NCBI GenBank assembly: GCA_035041965.1
Contig: JAPYMA010002480.1
Span: forward strand, 1 to 64,000
Length of the DNA: 64,000 nt
Direction of reading: 5' to 3'
Source of the DNA: Anisakis pegreffii
Taxonomy: Eukaryota > Nematoda > Chromadorea > Rhabditida > Anisakidae
Made by a program: the position numbers and the translations under genes. Below the pieces are notes generated by a model that was not told the origin of the DNA, ran no database searches, and saw only the letters and a list, made by a program, of their open reading frames with translations. This document shows, piece after piece, positions 37,029-49,900 of this stretch (the stretch's first letter is position 1; the number at the start of each line of letters is the position of its first letter).

Positions 37029-40000
37029 TGATAATTCTGTCGCATTCTATAGTGTTCACACTATCTCCAATTTGTCGTTATCTCTGTCTCTCCATCGTCT
37101 CCATTAAAAAAACTCTCTCAGCCATCAGACGGATATGGTGAGCGATACAAGCGATCTTTGTAATGGAAGCAGACAGAAAAGTGAGATGAGAGATCTCTCC
37201 CTTTCGGACTTAGAAAATTTTCGCTCCTTTTTAACGTTTCGTCAGCACAATGACAAGAGTGCCGCAATATGATCACCTGAAGTTACGATCACAAATCATT
37301 TAATAGCCATCAGATTGGCACTGCCGAGTTCAGCACAGTGCTTGAAGGTTGTCCTCCACAGCTCTGTTCCACTTCTCAAAATCATTAAATGGAAAACATC
37401 GCTCGGTGATGTCTGATGATGAAAGTGCACATTCGGAATTGCTTCACTTGTCTTGAATTTCACTTGCTTCCGTGTTGAAACTACACCATTCCTCAAGGGA
37501 TCGTTCATAACCTCATAAGGTTGATCAAATCATTGTCATATTTACGTTTGTTTAATTGGCAATCAATCACTAATTAAATTCTAGATCAGGAGACCTAATT
37601 TACTTTTAAATCATTATGAATAAGTTCGAAATAACGGAATGATGATAATCGAATCAACAACAACAACAGTACAAGAGTACAAGTAGCTATTTTAGATCAG
37701 TGACCTTATAAAAAAAGTTGCAATAACAAAAAAGTCGGTGCTAAACACATGATAAAAGGCAACGTTAAAATTAATGATATTGCTACAACACTCGGTTTCG
37801 AGCAAAACATCCCTCCGCGAACGAGAAACCTTAACATAAAATTATTACCAATCAGAAATCGACATACTGTTGAGAACAAATGAGTGATAATGATAATCTA
37901 CAGAGATGGGCATCAGGGCGCGTTAATGAGCCAAAGTTAGCGAATTACTGGAAAGCCTAACCAAAACAGTGGCATCAGGCCTAACCATTCGAACTATCTG
38001 ATTCTTTCCACAATCATACGCTAGAATCGTCAACGGATTTAGAAATATAGTGTGAATGCTTCAAAACAATGGGAAGGATCATTTACTTGAAGTTGAACGG
38101 ACAAATGTATTGCACTTATCCAACAGTTCGCACTGCTTTCGTGTGAAACGTTTTTATTTTCGTATCCTAGGAAATTTCAGCTCTTTTGTTCGTTAACGAA
38201 AAATATTTATATCTGAGAAGTTTAGTCCTTGATCATCAAGGAATTTCATATTATGGTATCAATAAAGGTCATTTTCGTTCACAAGTGAAGTTCTAATTTG
38301 TCGTCATTTGACTAGCAAAACTCTTCATGTGAAAGCATAAAATTGATCAATCATTTCCTACTCGTCAGTTCAGTGATAAGTGAGAAAATATTTTAATGAA
38401 AGCCGGTGACTTACAATCTTCATTCCGTGAGGAGAGCGACTTCGAGATGTTCACCGCGGATGTTTCGGGGTCCATTCATTATATTCACTTCAAACGTCAT
38501 AATGATTCCCAACTGAACGCATGTATATATCAAACAAGTCGAGTTAGTGATTAGCTGCAATGTGGAGAAAATGTGAATATTCGAAAGCCATTTCATGCCT
38601 GAAGTACATTTGTAGCCATCATCCATAGAGAATCTCTTCACATATGCAGAGACGATTGTTTACATACGCATGAGTGAAACTTTTTGGGTTTGGTTGTAAG
38701 ATGATCTACTTTTTTTGCACTTTACTTTAGAAGTGTGAAGTAGTACTTTATCGTATTGCTTTCGTTCAGATCTGATAATGAAGACGTTTCGATGATACGT
38801 ATTATAAGTCATATTTTGGATACCAAGCATTTCGACTCATCAGAATTTGTGAATTGGGAAAGCACAATACATTAAAATAATTGAGTGTTCCACTGTTCCA
38901 AAGAATTATACCGTGAATTATACCGTCAGTGCTCCAAAAGAATTTTTTCGTGAAAATTCGCTTCATTTACTCATTGCAGCCACCTGCTGGTATCAAATTC
39001 ATCTTTTTTTGTAGCTTAAATGAGTGAAATCCTGAATTTGAACTTGAAATGCTTTCAACGGTATCAACGCCATGAATGGCTCCCTTAGCGATATATCTTC
39101 GCGAAATTCAGAAACTCATCGTCTACTCTCCGAAAAATTGAAACAATATAATGTTGCGTTATCGCTTGAAATATCCAAATGGAAATCAGTTGCCAATAGC
39201 GAAAGTCATGGCAACTCTGTGAGGTGGTAACTGAATGCAGTCCAAAATGAAACCCACAAAGGAAGCAAGAATAACGCTTAACAGACATTTCGTTTTAAGT
39301 TGACACTCCGTACGTTCGGATGAGTTGCTCAAGACCCACTTGAGATTTTTGAAAATTTACTATTTCTGGAAGTGTTTTCGTTTTTGTTCCTGCTTTCTCG
39401 AGCTTAATGATTTGTCATCTACAATAGCGGATACTTTCGTCCATATGATTTGATTTTTGAAAATTGCGTCAATATTCTGCGTATTCGCTTGAATCGAATC
39501 ATGTGTGGGCATGTTAAGAATTAGCTAAAACGTTTGGGCAACTCAAGTGGTCTTCAACAAGTGTGTGCATCAATCCAAAGTCAAAAGACACCATCTTTAT
39601 GATTTGCACTCTTAAATAATGCGAATTGTATTTAGTTCAAGAATGCGAGTATGATATTTCCCCAGGGAGTAGTAGTTTTTTTGGTTTGGTTTGTACTCTC
39701 GCATATCTCACGGTATCGGTTTCCGATGAATTTCTGATCAAAAATCGTACTAATGCACTTGTTTTTTTTTTCACTAAATCATTTGAAATCGTCTCAGTTT
39801 CACCTGAATCCATTAGCGCAATCCGTTCCTGAAAATTCGAGCACGAAACGACATCGTTTCGCACGAAATATTCTTTTGTTCTGAAATTTCGTTTCAATGT
39901 TTCGTTGAAACTGATTCAGTTTTTGGGAATGTTGAGCGCAAATTAACAACAAAAGTCTATTCTGTGAAATGTTTTATTGTTCTGAGCCATTGAAAAGAAT

Positions 40001-40300
40001 AGTACAGTATCATTGAAAAAGCGCAGTCTAGACGATGACAAATTGATGTTCTTGAAACACTGCAATTGCGACCTAATATTCATCTCAGAATCATGCAACT
40101 TATTGTTTCCATCTGATTGCACGATGCAGTTACTGGTCAGCGTAATCCAAACATTCACTTAATCCATCCCAAGAAATTCAAATCAGGCAATTTGTCGCTC
40201 AAGTTACAGGAATTGGGTACTAACAGTTCGATTTCCAAACTATTGAAGAGTGCTAATTAGTTCCGCAAGAAACCGCAAGATCACTTTGCTGGACGAGAAT
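37029..40300. other. No gene recognised between the Merlin relic and SAXO
   Basis: Apart from the partial repeat copy at 37772, only short frames are present. The minus-strand frames at 37296-37508 and 38420-38641 have no recognised motif and no splice partners that I could establish. Confidence 0.4.
37772..37806 (+). repeat. Partial copy of the terminal-repeat element found at 40801
   Basis: This stretch begins TAATGATATTG and continues with CACTCGGTTTCGAGCAAA. It matches the left end of the element at 40801-40906 over about 35 bases with two mismatches, after which similarity stops. It indicates a dispersed short element family in this genome. Confidence 0.6.
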
Positions 40301-43300
40301 ATGACGAGTAATAATTCAACTGACGAAAAATGCATCTGTGAGCTGTGCAACTGCGGGTTTGTTGTGCCATCAACTACCGTAAATTCAGAATTTTTCCTTG
40401 TTCATTAGAAAACACAATGATTTTGCAGAGTTGCACTTCATCGATCAGTAGAACATAATAATTATCCCGCGTGATAAAGTACTCTCGTGTAATTTATATG
40501 TTGCTGCTAGGAAACATACGATGACTAGTTTTTCAAAAGATTAAGGATGGCTGCAAACTCGAGCAATACATTTATTGCAGTGAACAATTCAGGCAAAATT
40601 GTGAGGATGAGTCGTTTTTATTTTAAGCGGTTGAACATTTGAAACGAGGCACTACGGTTGCAAAGTTGTGATTGATCTGGATGAAAAACGAGCAAAAATT
40701 CCAACACTCAAACCCTGAAAAGTTGCTCGAAACACTGCTGGAACAGATAATTGGATAATAGATACAGGCCGGATCATAGCCTGGCTCAGGCTCATAACAT
40801 TAATGATATTGGTACACCACTCGGTTTCGAGCAAACGGGAATCGAACCCGCAAAATACCAACTACCGGTTGGGGCTGTACCTCTGAATGGTGTACCAATA
40901 TCATTACTGAAACAATTTTGAATAATTCACGAATGATGATCGATTTAAAGGATGCATCATTGTGCACACTCGGATGGTCCGCAAATTGCAAACAATGCTG
41001 ACGGTTCGGCAGAGAACGGAAGCGAGTACAAAAAGATGTACGATGTGAAAGAAGCTGGTGAAAGAGCAAAGGCATTCCGACCGCAAGAACATGACTACAA
41101 ATCGAAGTTGTCGATGGCTGATGCGCGTTCCACGAATGCTGGTAATGTCGCATTTTGAAGATTGTGGCGACGGTGCGCACAAAACGATTGTACTCGCTTA
41201 TCAAACCAACACTCAAGTTTATAAGAATTCTCTTCATGCAAAAAAGAAATCGATCTGATTCAGCACTGCTGACAAGGATTCTAAAAACCGTTAGTGAAGA
41301 GCTTTTCAGACGATTACAAAGCATGGAATGCGCAGAAACCTGTGATCGCTAAGCCTCCTACAAACTACCAAGTAACTTTGCAGTTATTGATTTCGTTTGA
41401 TGAAAATATGCCGTAACAATCCAGAAATTTCGAGTGAAAATAAGTTGGTCAAAATTCCTTTCTGCAGCAAATACCAGTAAATGACAAAAAATCATTGTGA
41501 TCTTGTTGATCTTCATTCTCATCAGCATTGCAAATTCGGAAGTATAAGCTACGAAGTAATGATACAAGCCGGCCGAATTGATAAATTTCTGCTCTAAGGC
41601 ACAAATAATTTCATATGGTAACTTACCGGTTTGGTGCAGTTGTTTCAGAATGCAACGCAAGGATTTACAACCAAATCGACCAGCCAAGAGGAATTCATTT
41701 CAAAGGAATTCGAAAGATCGAAATCAGTCAGACCTCCACCAACCAGAGTTGGGCTACGATCCGGGCAGTTCAACGCTTCTAGCACTCACAAATCTGATTT
41801 TACAGAAAAAAAGGTTAACATCTAGTCGAGGAGATCAACTGCCTTCTAATTCAGCTTCTCAATTTCTCAATCCGTTGAGACTGGTAGAGGTTCTGAGCCA
41901 TTGTTTCATATACACTTGCAATCACATTCATCTCCTGTGAGCTTGTGCTAACTTTCATCGCAATGTATCTCTTTTCACCGTTCCACTGGCTGATCCATTT
42001 AGCAAAGCCAACGATATTGCGCCACTTAAGATACCGTTTCTTCTCACGAATCATATCCTCATCATTCTTTTTTTCGATTCAATTAACAGAGGTATCAGTT
42101 TATAATATTACATGACAATCTGTGCAGAAATCACATGAGAAATCATTATGTTGGACATTATTCCAATTGTAACAATATACTTCTATACAAATCATAGTTC
42201 AACGAACTTTTAGCCAGGCTCAAGTCGCTTTGTTTCTTTCGTTCCTTAAATTCCTTTCCATATTCATTCTCTGTCCCTCTTAGCAACAATCTCATAATGA
42301 AACAAAACGGAATCGTCAGCGAAACGATAACCATTCGTTATGAGTAACCTGTTGATCATCCATCAATTTTATGATAATAAACACGTTTTGTGAATTATAT
42401 AAGAATATGTGCCAGTTCACGATTCCAGTCGATCTATTAGATATCGTTGAGCAGATTCGGGTAAAGTTGTAAGTTATTTCGTTTACAGTTTTTATTCTCA
42501 GTACGTTCTAAAACCGATTCTGCAGCCTGAGCAAGTGCGAAGCTTCCGTCCAACGTCGACTTCACACAGGTCAAACTCGAAATTCGATGCAACTTCGACG
42601 CAACAAGACGAATTCACCGTAAAACAAGTGAGTCGCAGCTTATGCTCAGTCTTTTGGGGATTTTTTTTGAAAGTTCACATTTATGTCATGCAAATGACAA
42701 GTGCAAGCCTCATTTTTAAGATTGAACGAACTCAATCGTACAAACCTGTTTCGTCCTACGGACCAATCAGTGAGCCATTCAGTGGTCTCAGTGTTTCAAA
42801 GCAAGAGTTTATTGAACGGCCATTTGAACGTTCCAAGATGATTAAACCGCAAAGCAGGCCGGTCTCAACAAATGCTCCGTTTGAGGTATGTGTATATAGC
42901 ACTGGAATTATGCTGTCGCGCAGCTCTTATATTGCACCTGTCCAAATGAATTTGATAAAACAACACAAGAAGAGTTGTAAAATCTTCGTTAGACCGATTT
43001 TAAAAAAGCATGCGTATGAATCTGTCAAGTTCAATTTTCAATCCATTAACAACCGATCCATCAATCATTTGAGGGTAATACTGAGCAACGCATCAATTAT
43101 TCTGCGAAACACACCAACGTTGTTCATGCTAAACGTCCAAGCACCGAGTATCAACGAGAATCAGGACCAGCTGAAACAGAAACCACTTACAGTCGGGGTT
43201 ATCTGCCTGTGAAAGGTTACGTCCATAAGTATGTAAAGAAACAGAAAGTTGACACAAAAAGCAGCATTCCAGCAGATACAAAGCACGCACATAATCAATG

Positions 43301-43621
43301 CTGGAGATCATGAATGTGGCGAAAAAAATTTAAGGTGAACGGCAACAACCCTTCAAGCCGTCATCTCGGAGCATATTGGACGGTAAATTTGATGGTACCA
43401 CAACAACAAAAACTGAATTTGGTAGCAAGAATCAGACGACATGCCCGGCGCAATATGTTCTCTCCAGACGGTTAACCACACTGATCTATTAGTTTCGGTG
43501 TTTCTGTTCCACTGCAATGCTCAACGTCTATTTTCATTTCAGCAATCGAACCTTCCAGTTGCACAACAGAGCTGACGGACATCAGGTCTACAAGCAAATG
43601 CGTCACCACGACCAAGAATGA
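40301..43621 (+). CDS. SAXO-like: SAXO-family microtubule-binding protein, nine exons, 365 aa
   Basis: Exons 40301-40356, 40951-41141, 41310-41371, 41649-41813, 42526-42627, 42721-42885, 43074-43215, 43335-43470 and 43543-43621 join in phase from ATG to TGA. The N-terminus has the family signature CICELCNCG followed, across the first intron, by MHHC; this corresponds to the CICELCxCGRHHC start of human SAXO1. The rest is a tandem series of Mn-type modules alternating proline-rich and F-x-G/T-rich parts: AKPPTNYQ, RPPPTRVG, FNASSTHKSDF, FRPTSTS, YKPVSSYG, FSGLSVSKQEF, PFKPSSRS, FDGTTTTKTEF. Such modules bind and stabilise axonemal and centriolar microtubules. In nematodes, which lack motile cilia apart from sensory cilia, a role in sensory neurons is an inference. 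Several acceptors are non-consensus (AAG, GAG). The perfect phasing argues that the gene is intact. Confidence 0.9.
40801..40906. mobile_element. 106-bp MITE-like element with tRNA-like T-arm, in SAXO intron 1
   Basis: The element is bounded by perfect 19-bp inverted repeats, TAATGATATTGGTACACCA (40801-40819) and its complement (40888-40906). Flanking TA dinucleotides could be target duplications of Tc1/mariner type. The interior, read on the minus strand, contains GCGGGTTCGATTCCCGT. This is a perfect five-pair T-stem with a TTCGATT loop and a consensus RNA polymerase III B-box. No matching 5' acceptor strand or clear A-box was found, so it is not an intact tRNA gene. Confidence 0.7.
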
Positions 43622-46600
43622 TCAGAATCGCTTAACTTTCATTAGCTATCACCGAGCAAACGATAGAACTTCCAGTTATGACGAAACTTCACGAAGCATT
43701 AACAGTGTTTCAAAAAAGTGAATCATCCTTTCCACAATGATCAGATAAGACCAACAAACAATGTGTGTAAAAATTTATTCATGATCTATAAATAGCAGTG
43801 AATGAAGGAAAAACAATCAAATACGATAATGAAGCGTTTTGGAGTGATCCAAAAATGGAAACAATGAAAAAAAAATTCATTCTGAATAAATACCATAGCA
43901 CAAATAATGTATTGCATTTAATTAAATATGCATAATGAAGTTGCATAATAGTATTGCAAATAGTATTGCATAATTGACTGTTACGTACATATTGCATAGA
44001 AGAAGTGACGGGGCCTTTAGACGGGGCCATATTGCCTCTTCACACGAAAAACTTACGAAGTTGCTCGCTTCAAACAACAATCAAATGTGTTAACATTAAA
44101 GCAATCTTATCTAATAAATCAATTTCATCAGTGAAAATAAATAGTGATAAATGCATCAAACAGACAAAAAATGCGCTCTACAAAATATCAATTCAACAAT
44201 GTGCGAAGTTCGTAATCATCAGAAATAACACGAGAGAAATTCAACGACTGTATGGAGGCATAATTCGAGAACATACTTCAGTTCATTTTCCCTCGACGAA
44301 CGTCTTTCAAAACAACAGAAATTTTCTGCAACTTCAACAGATTTATTTTTCTGATCACCTTGTTTGCATCTATTCCAGCAATAAAGTAAAACGCAAAAGC
44401 ATGCCTCCACTATGGTTGGAATTCCGAAAATATTCTAAATTATCGTAAACATGAATCAGCAGCAAAAAACTGATGTAAAATAATGGAAATGACGACCAAA
44501 AAGAAATCACAACGAACGTAAGAACGAGATCAGTTTAGAGAATTGTTACAACTATAAATAAGGAAACAACTTCAACTACGAATACAACTCGAAACATATC
44601 CAATGATATCATCATGTTTCAAAAGATGTCCGGTGACGAAATATTGTCACCATTATAATGACGATAACGAACAAATAGTATGAAATTAATTGGTCAGGAT
44701 GGAACGTAAGCAAAACAAAAAAGTGGTGACCTTGAGGAATCATTCCGTCGGAATTTGGGTTGATAGATTTTGATATTAGTGGGATGGCGGTGACAATCTA
44801 TTGAAGGCAGTGATTAAGTGGGAATGTGGAGGATCAAAGGGGGATTGTGAGTGAAGACCATAAAAAAATTTACAGATTCAACCAGCAAAAGCTTAAGTTA
44901 GATTGACCAAACAGCCGGATTGTCCACTGTATACATGATAATCTTATCAAGGATCTTGACGTCCCACTACATAGGGTTGTCCCGGCTGTCATGATAGCAT
45001 TTTCGGTTCGTTTCAATGCATAAGCAAATAATCCAATTTAAGCAACATGTTTTAAAAAAAAGAGCTTCTTTGCGCGTATTATTCGTAAAATGTCGCCGAA
45101 ATGCAGGAAGATAGTTGAAATTGGATGCTTGGTTGAATGAATATGAATTATCCAGTAGGGCAGACTGCTTTGTAGAAGCCATCGGCATTGCGGTCTCTTT
45201 TGATAGCGTTATAATGATTGTGATTTGATGAGCTTCAATCCCGTTCGATCAGAAGGTGATCACTGGGGTGATCATTGGATCACCGGATATATGATCGAAG
45301 AGCATGTCGATCGGTATCAATCAGACAATTAAATTACATCATGCGATCTGAGCCAACGATTTGATAATCATAATAATGGCAAGTATGACAACACTTCTCA
45401 CGGATCACATCATTATCGCATCTGTAACACCAGTGCAGTGATTAATCACATCTCACGTCTCATCAACACCATGAAGTGTTGCAATCAAAAGCAAAAACTG
45501 AATGTTTTTGAGTGAACTCACGCTTGGAATAGTTTCAAAATTTCACAATATCGAGATTTGTCGACACAGTTGCTAGTATCATCGGTAGACATTTGAGCAT
45601 CTGAAAACCGATTGCATTGAATTTGTCGGCCATGACACAGCATCGGACCGAACCGGACCAGAGGATGTCGTCGACGTGATATTTGTGGTGAGAGTAGATG
45701 AGAAGGGATAGGTAGGTGGGTAGATGCCGGATGGATTGAGTTGTAGATGTATATATGCTCGTGCTTTTAGAGATACATTTGCGTAGAGTAAGAATGTTCG
45801 TTTATGACATTTTTCATGAACAATCAATTATGAATGTGCTTTCGTGAATGTATTGTTTGCGATTGTTCTATGCATTTCGGATGAGCTATCTCCGACGAAT
45901 TCGAATGGATATCGAAACGCATTTCACATCGACGACTATTCGGGACATTGATAAGCGACCACTTAAAACGCTTGGCTGACGGCTCTTTAACTACTTAAAT
46001 TTTCACTTTTGTCTTGCTCACTCAGAGAAACTATTGGTTATTCCATGTAACATGACAATGTTTAAACTTTATGAGTTGAGACGGAAGATACGTCAACCCA
46101 TCTCGCTATATGAATATTTCATGGTGCTTTCTCACACCTTCCATATCATAATCACGAGGTGACTGCTCTTGATTCTGTGACCAATTAAGATTAAATACTC
46201 ATTGTCAGTCAACAGGTCATTGAATGATTGACTCATTCTAATGACGGTGAGAAATCAGTGCAAATGTGCACACTACAAACGGATGAATATTCTAAGAAGG
46301 GACAAAGAGAAAACAACATCAACAAATTAACGGGATCAATTTATGTACAAATTATTGCTCAACGAATGTTCGAATATGTAAACAGTAAAAAACAAGAAAC
46401 AATAACACTTTGCTTCATACCAGACTCTATTGACCAGTTTGAAAATTTCACATATCTACGGCAATTTTCCATCAAAATTGCAAGAGTATTTGAGCTGAGG
46501 GCCGTAGGGATATTGAATGCAGTTGATAGCCAATCATTAATTAAATAGACTACGGTAGATGGCAAATGCTTTGAAAGAAACGGACTTTGATTGAAGCGTA

Positions 46601-46889
46601 GTTTTGGATGCAACAACTACGACTTAATCATCAAAACTGGTCTGAGTATGAGAGATGAAATAGACGGTAGCGAGGTACCTAATTATGAGTATCAATGATG
46701 GCGATTGCATTAGTTTTCATCAACTGAACCATAAATAAATGATAAGGAGTATAAAATAATGAAGAAGGTTATTGCAGCTTTGTCCTATGAAGACAACTCC
46801 AAGCAAGCGAGTTCTGAAATCGGGTGTACGCCGAATAATTTAACGAGAAAAAAATCATTCTATCATTTGAAAGATACAGCAGCTCTTTC
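43622..46889. other. No gene recognised between SAXO and the MADD-4-like gene
   Basis: AT-rich sequence. The longest frame (44005-44448, plus) has lysine/asparagine/isoleucine-rich composition expected of non-coding AT-rich DNA and no motif. A likely polyadenylation hexamer for SAXO, AATAAA, occurs near 43.88 kb. The right end is the 3' flank of the convergent MADD-4-like gene. Confidence 0.4.
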
Positions 46890-46895
46890 TTTATT
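46890..46895 (-). terminator. Candidate polyadenylation signal of the MADD-4-like gene
   Basis: On the minus strand this reads AATAAA, about 60 bases downstream of the proposed stop codon at 46955. That distance is typical for nematode 3' ends and supports the terminal exon. Confidence 0.5.
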
Positions 46896-46954
46896 GCACA
46901 TAACTCTCTCATATTTGCTCAAGAGCAAAAGGAAAAGCTCATGCTATATGCTAG

Positions 46955-49900
46955 CTAGATTTTAGCGGGTGATTGAGCATGTGAGTTCCAGTTGTAGAGC
47001 CGCCAGCCTCGCCAGTTCTCCCAGCCCTTGAAAGGGACTACTCCACCTGTGGGGGGCATCGGGTGACAAGGGGGTAGTTGTTGATGGTGAGGTTGTACAC
47101 AAGCACGAATCGCAGATGGACGCGTTGACGTCTGACAGTGACGTCCAGCTGCTTTTCGTGTACCATGCCAAACACATCGCAGCAAACGCATCTGAAAGCA
47201 GTGCACCGAATTAGATTGCATTTCCTAATATCCATATTGCTTACAAATATGATCTGATTTTATCGCAGTTTTGATCATAATCTTCGATATTTTTTGTTTG
47301 ACCATACAACCCTTTCGACCGAAATCATCTGCAGAGGATGCTAACTGTTGAAGTTCATTGAATGATCGAGTCACACTCACCTGTACTCCACCATCACCAC
47401 ACGTACGACTGCAGTGTCCCCAAACTGATGGACGCCATTCAGCCGTGCAATTCACTACAATCATAGATGATAAACGTCAGATTCTCGATCAAAATTTCAG
47501 ATTTGGAACTCGATTTGACACTTACAACCTTTAATTGCTAGCATATTCCTAACTAACAGCAGCCGCTATTCCATTCTGTCTGGTGCTTAAAGTTAATTCC
47601 AAAGAGAGAAATCATTTTGGTGATGCCAATAACATGCTAGGGGGAGATGGCACAATAGAGAACAACATAACAACAGCTCCGAAGGGACAATAACTACATA
47701 ACTGGTTAACTGACTGCTAAATGAACCAGAAGGAATTTCAACGAATCAGCCAATCAGGCAGCCATCTGCTAGCATCCTTTGTTGAAATCGATTGCATAAA
47801 TTCGGAAAGAGGGAGGTCCGAGACTTGAACGACTCTCGTTCCATTTTGTCGTTGTTATAACCTCTCATCGTCCACGCTTGAGTTGTCACCTACTCTATTT
47901 CATATCTCATCTACATTTCTAACGCTCCATATTTCCAGCTGATTCTCCGTGTGTAGATGAACGAATGACTAGAGAGAGAGGGTGCTTGAGGGCCAAATAG
48001 ATTCACTTTTGGGTTTGCTTCTAGCAGAATGTATCCGATAACAATGCAAATACTAATCGTGAACAATACGACGAAACTGGTGATGCACATGAAGATGCAA
48101 ATACTTGCAGCTGTCAAACTAAATAAATAAACCGACGACGTCAGCACTTTGCCTCATTCAAAACCCAAAGGAAACCAAATCAAATTTAACGGCTCTCGGA
48201 CACCTCAGCATGGCTCGACTCGGCTCGTTAACGCTTCATGTGTTGTTATTGTTGCTGTCATCGTTATCATCATTTTTATTGTGTTGTGAGCGGATGAGTG
48301 AATGTACTGCACGCTTATGTCCTATCGCCGCTCAAAGCGCTTTCTCGAGATTTGAGACACAGAGAAGAGAAAATAAAAACGACTGATTTATATGAATGAA
48401 TCAGTGAATAAACGAATGAATAACTGATTTGAATGACCATGAATGATAGGCACTCCTGTTTCTATTGATTCTTTGCTTTAATTTGTTTCACTTTTCTTAA
48501 AAGGGTTGGTTCAGCAACAGGAACTGCATTTGGTCAGAAGAAAATTATCGGACTGGAGTATTTCACATCAAAGATAATACTTAGACAATGCGTCAGAGAA
48601 TCCACACCTCAATTGTACTACATCAAAGCTCGCTCATCTCAAATTAGCGCAAAAGATTACTGCTCCAATAGATGGTAGTAACAATTCATGATATTAAGGA
48701 TTCGGGCGCGGTTACTATCACAGATGGGCAATAAATAGCGAGTTATTCCGCAATCCCGTTAACTTTCACCAGTTAGCGATAGAACGCTATTACCTCTCTC
48801 TCTCTCTGGTTACTGTCATTGATGCGTTTCGATAAATTTGATCTGCCATACGGAACAAAACCTACTATTGACACATTCTTTCTTGACTTTTGGCCGATTT
48901 CCACGATCACAAAGCGCAAAATCAGCCCTCGTTCCATTCTCGTAGACACAGTTCACGTCACGTTTCTGCACCGAAGTCGCATGTCGAATGCATCTCGACG
49001 ATGAACACTGCAACAATTGTTCACGCTGTTCAAAAACAGTCACAACTGCAGATCGTTATTACGAAGTAAATGATAGACACATTCGAATATGAATCACATG
49101 CAGATATGATGTAGGCAAATGGATTTAGCTGTTTGTAGATGAGAATATACGAATCAATAACAATTTTCATCACGGATGAGTCCGAGTCGTTTCGCGGCGA
49201 TGATTTATGGCTAAATATGATCGTAGCTGGTCGCGCATCGAACGACAATGCCGTGCTCATCATTCAACAAAATATCATCGTAAATATATATTCCGTTGAA
49301 ACGTAACATTATCTCTCAACCTTGTTTTGCTGCTGCTAATAATAAGCAATAAACATGTGCAATAAAATTGAACAACTCTGCAAATTTATTGCAATATTGC
49401 TCCTTATAAACACAGAAAATTTTGCTCGTCAGACAATTGAAGTACTTCAAACACTCTAGGTAATCAAGACCATGGGATCATCGTATTATAAGTTGGTCAA
49501 AGATATTCTGATAAGAAATTCGTTCATCAGAGATTTGCAGAACACACTACCATCGCGGTCTATCGCTCGTTCGAATCGATCGAACAGTTTAGCGATGTTA
49601 AATTGAAAGTACTCAGCATCATCAAAGAGTCAAATTTTGCTCTAATAAGAGTACTCTGGATGATTACGAAGTTTCATGCGGTTAACTTACTGTCGTCCAT
49701 TCAGTAGCTTCCCAATGCGGACAGTACGATGGACTACAACTTCTCGAGGACGGCGGTCGGTTTACACCAAAGCTCTCGCAAACGCTATCGTCCAAATATC
49801 CTGCCATACCCTCGTAAATCACTCGACATTTCAATTGACGCACCTTCAAACATAACATTTTAGACTCTGTCATGGCCTAAGTGTGCATAACTCCTGTTAT

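Noticed and set aside
40820..40880. Full tRNA gene on the minus strand
   Set aside because: The T-arm and B-box are perfect, but there is no complementary 5' acceptor strand, anticodon arm or clear A-box.
40800..41324. 174-codon minus-strand open frame, the longest on that strand locally
   Set aside because: It is antisense to SAXO exons 2 and 3 and to the tRNA-like repeat; the plus-strand exons carry conserved family motifs and phase correctly.
42535..43212. 225-codon plus-strand open frame
   Set aside because: It reads through two SAXO introns and leaves the true frame after 42885; only the parts matching exons 42526-42627 and 42721-42885 are coding.
44005..44448. 147-codon plus-strand frame
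   Set aside because: Low-complexity K/N/I-rich composition typical of AT-rich non-coding DNA, with no motif and no splice context.
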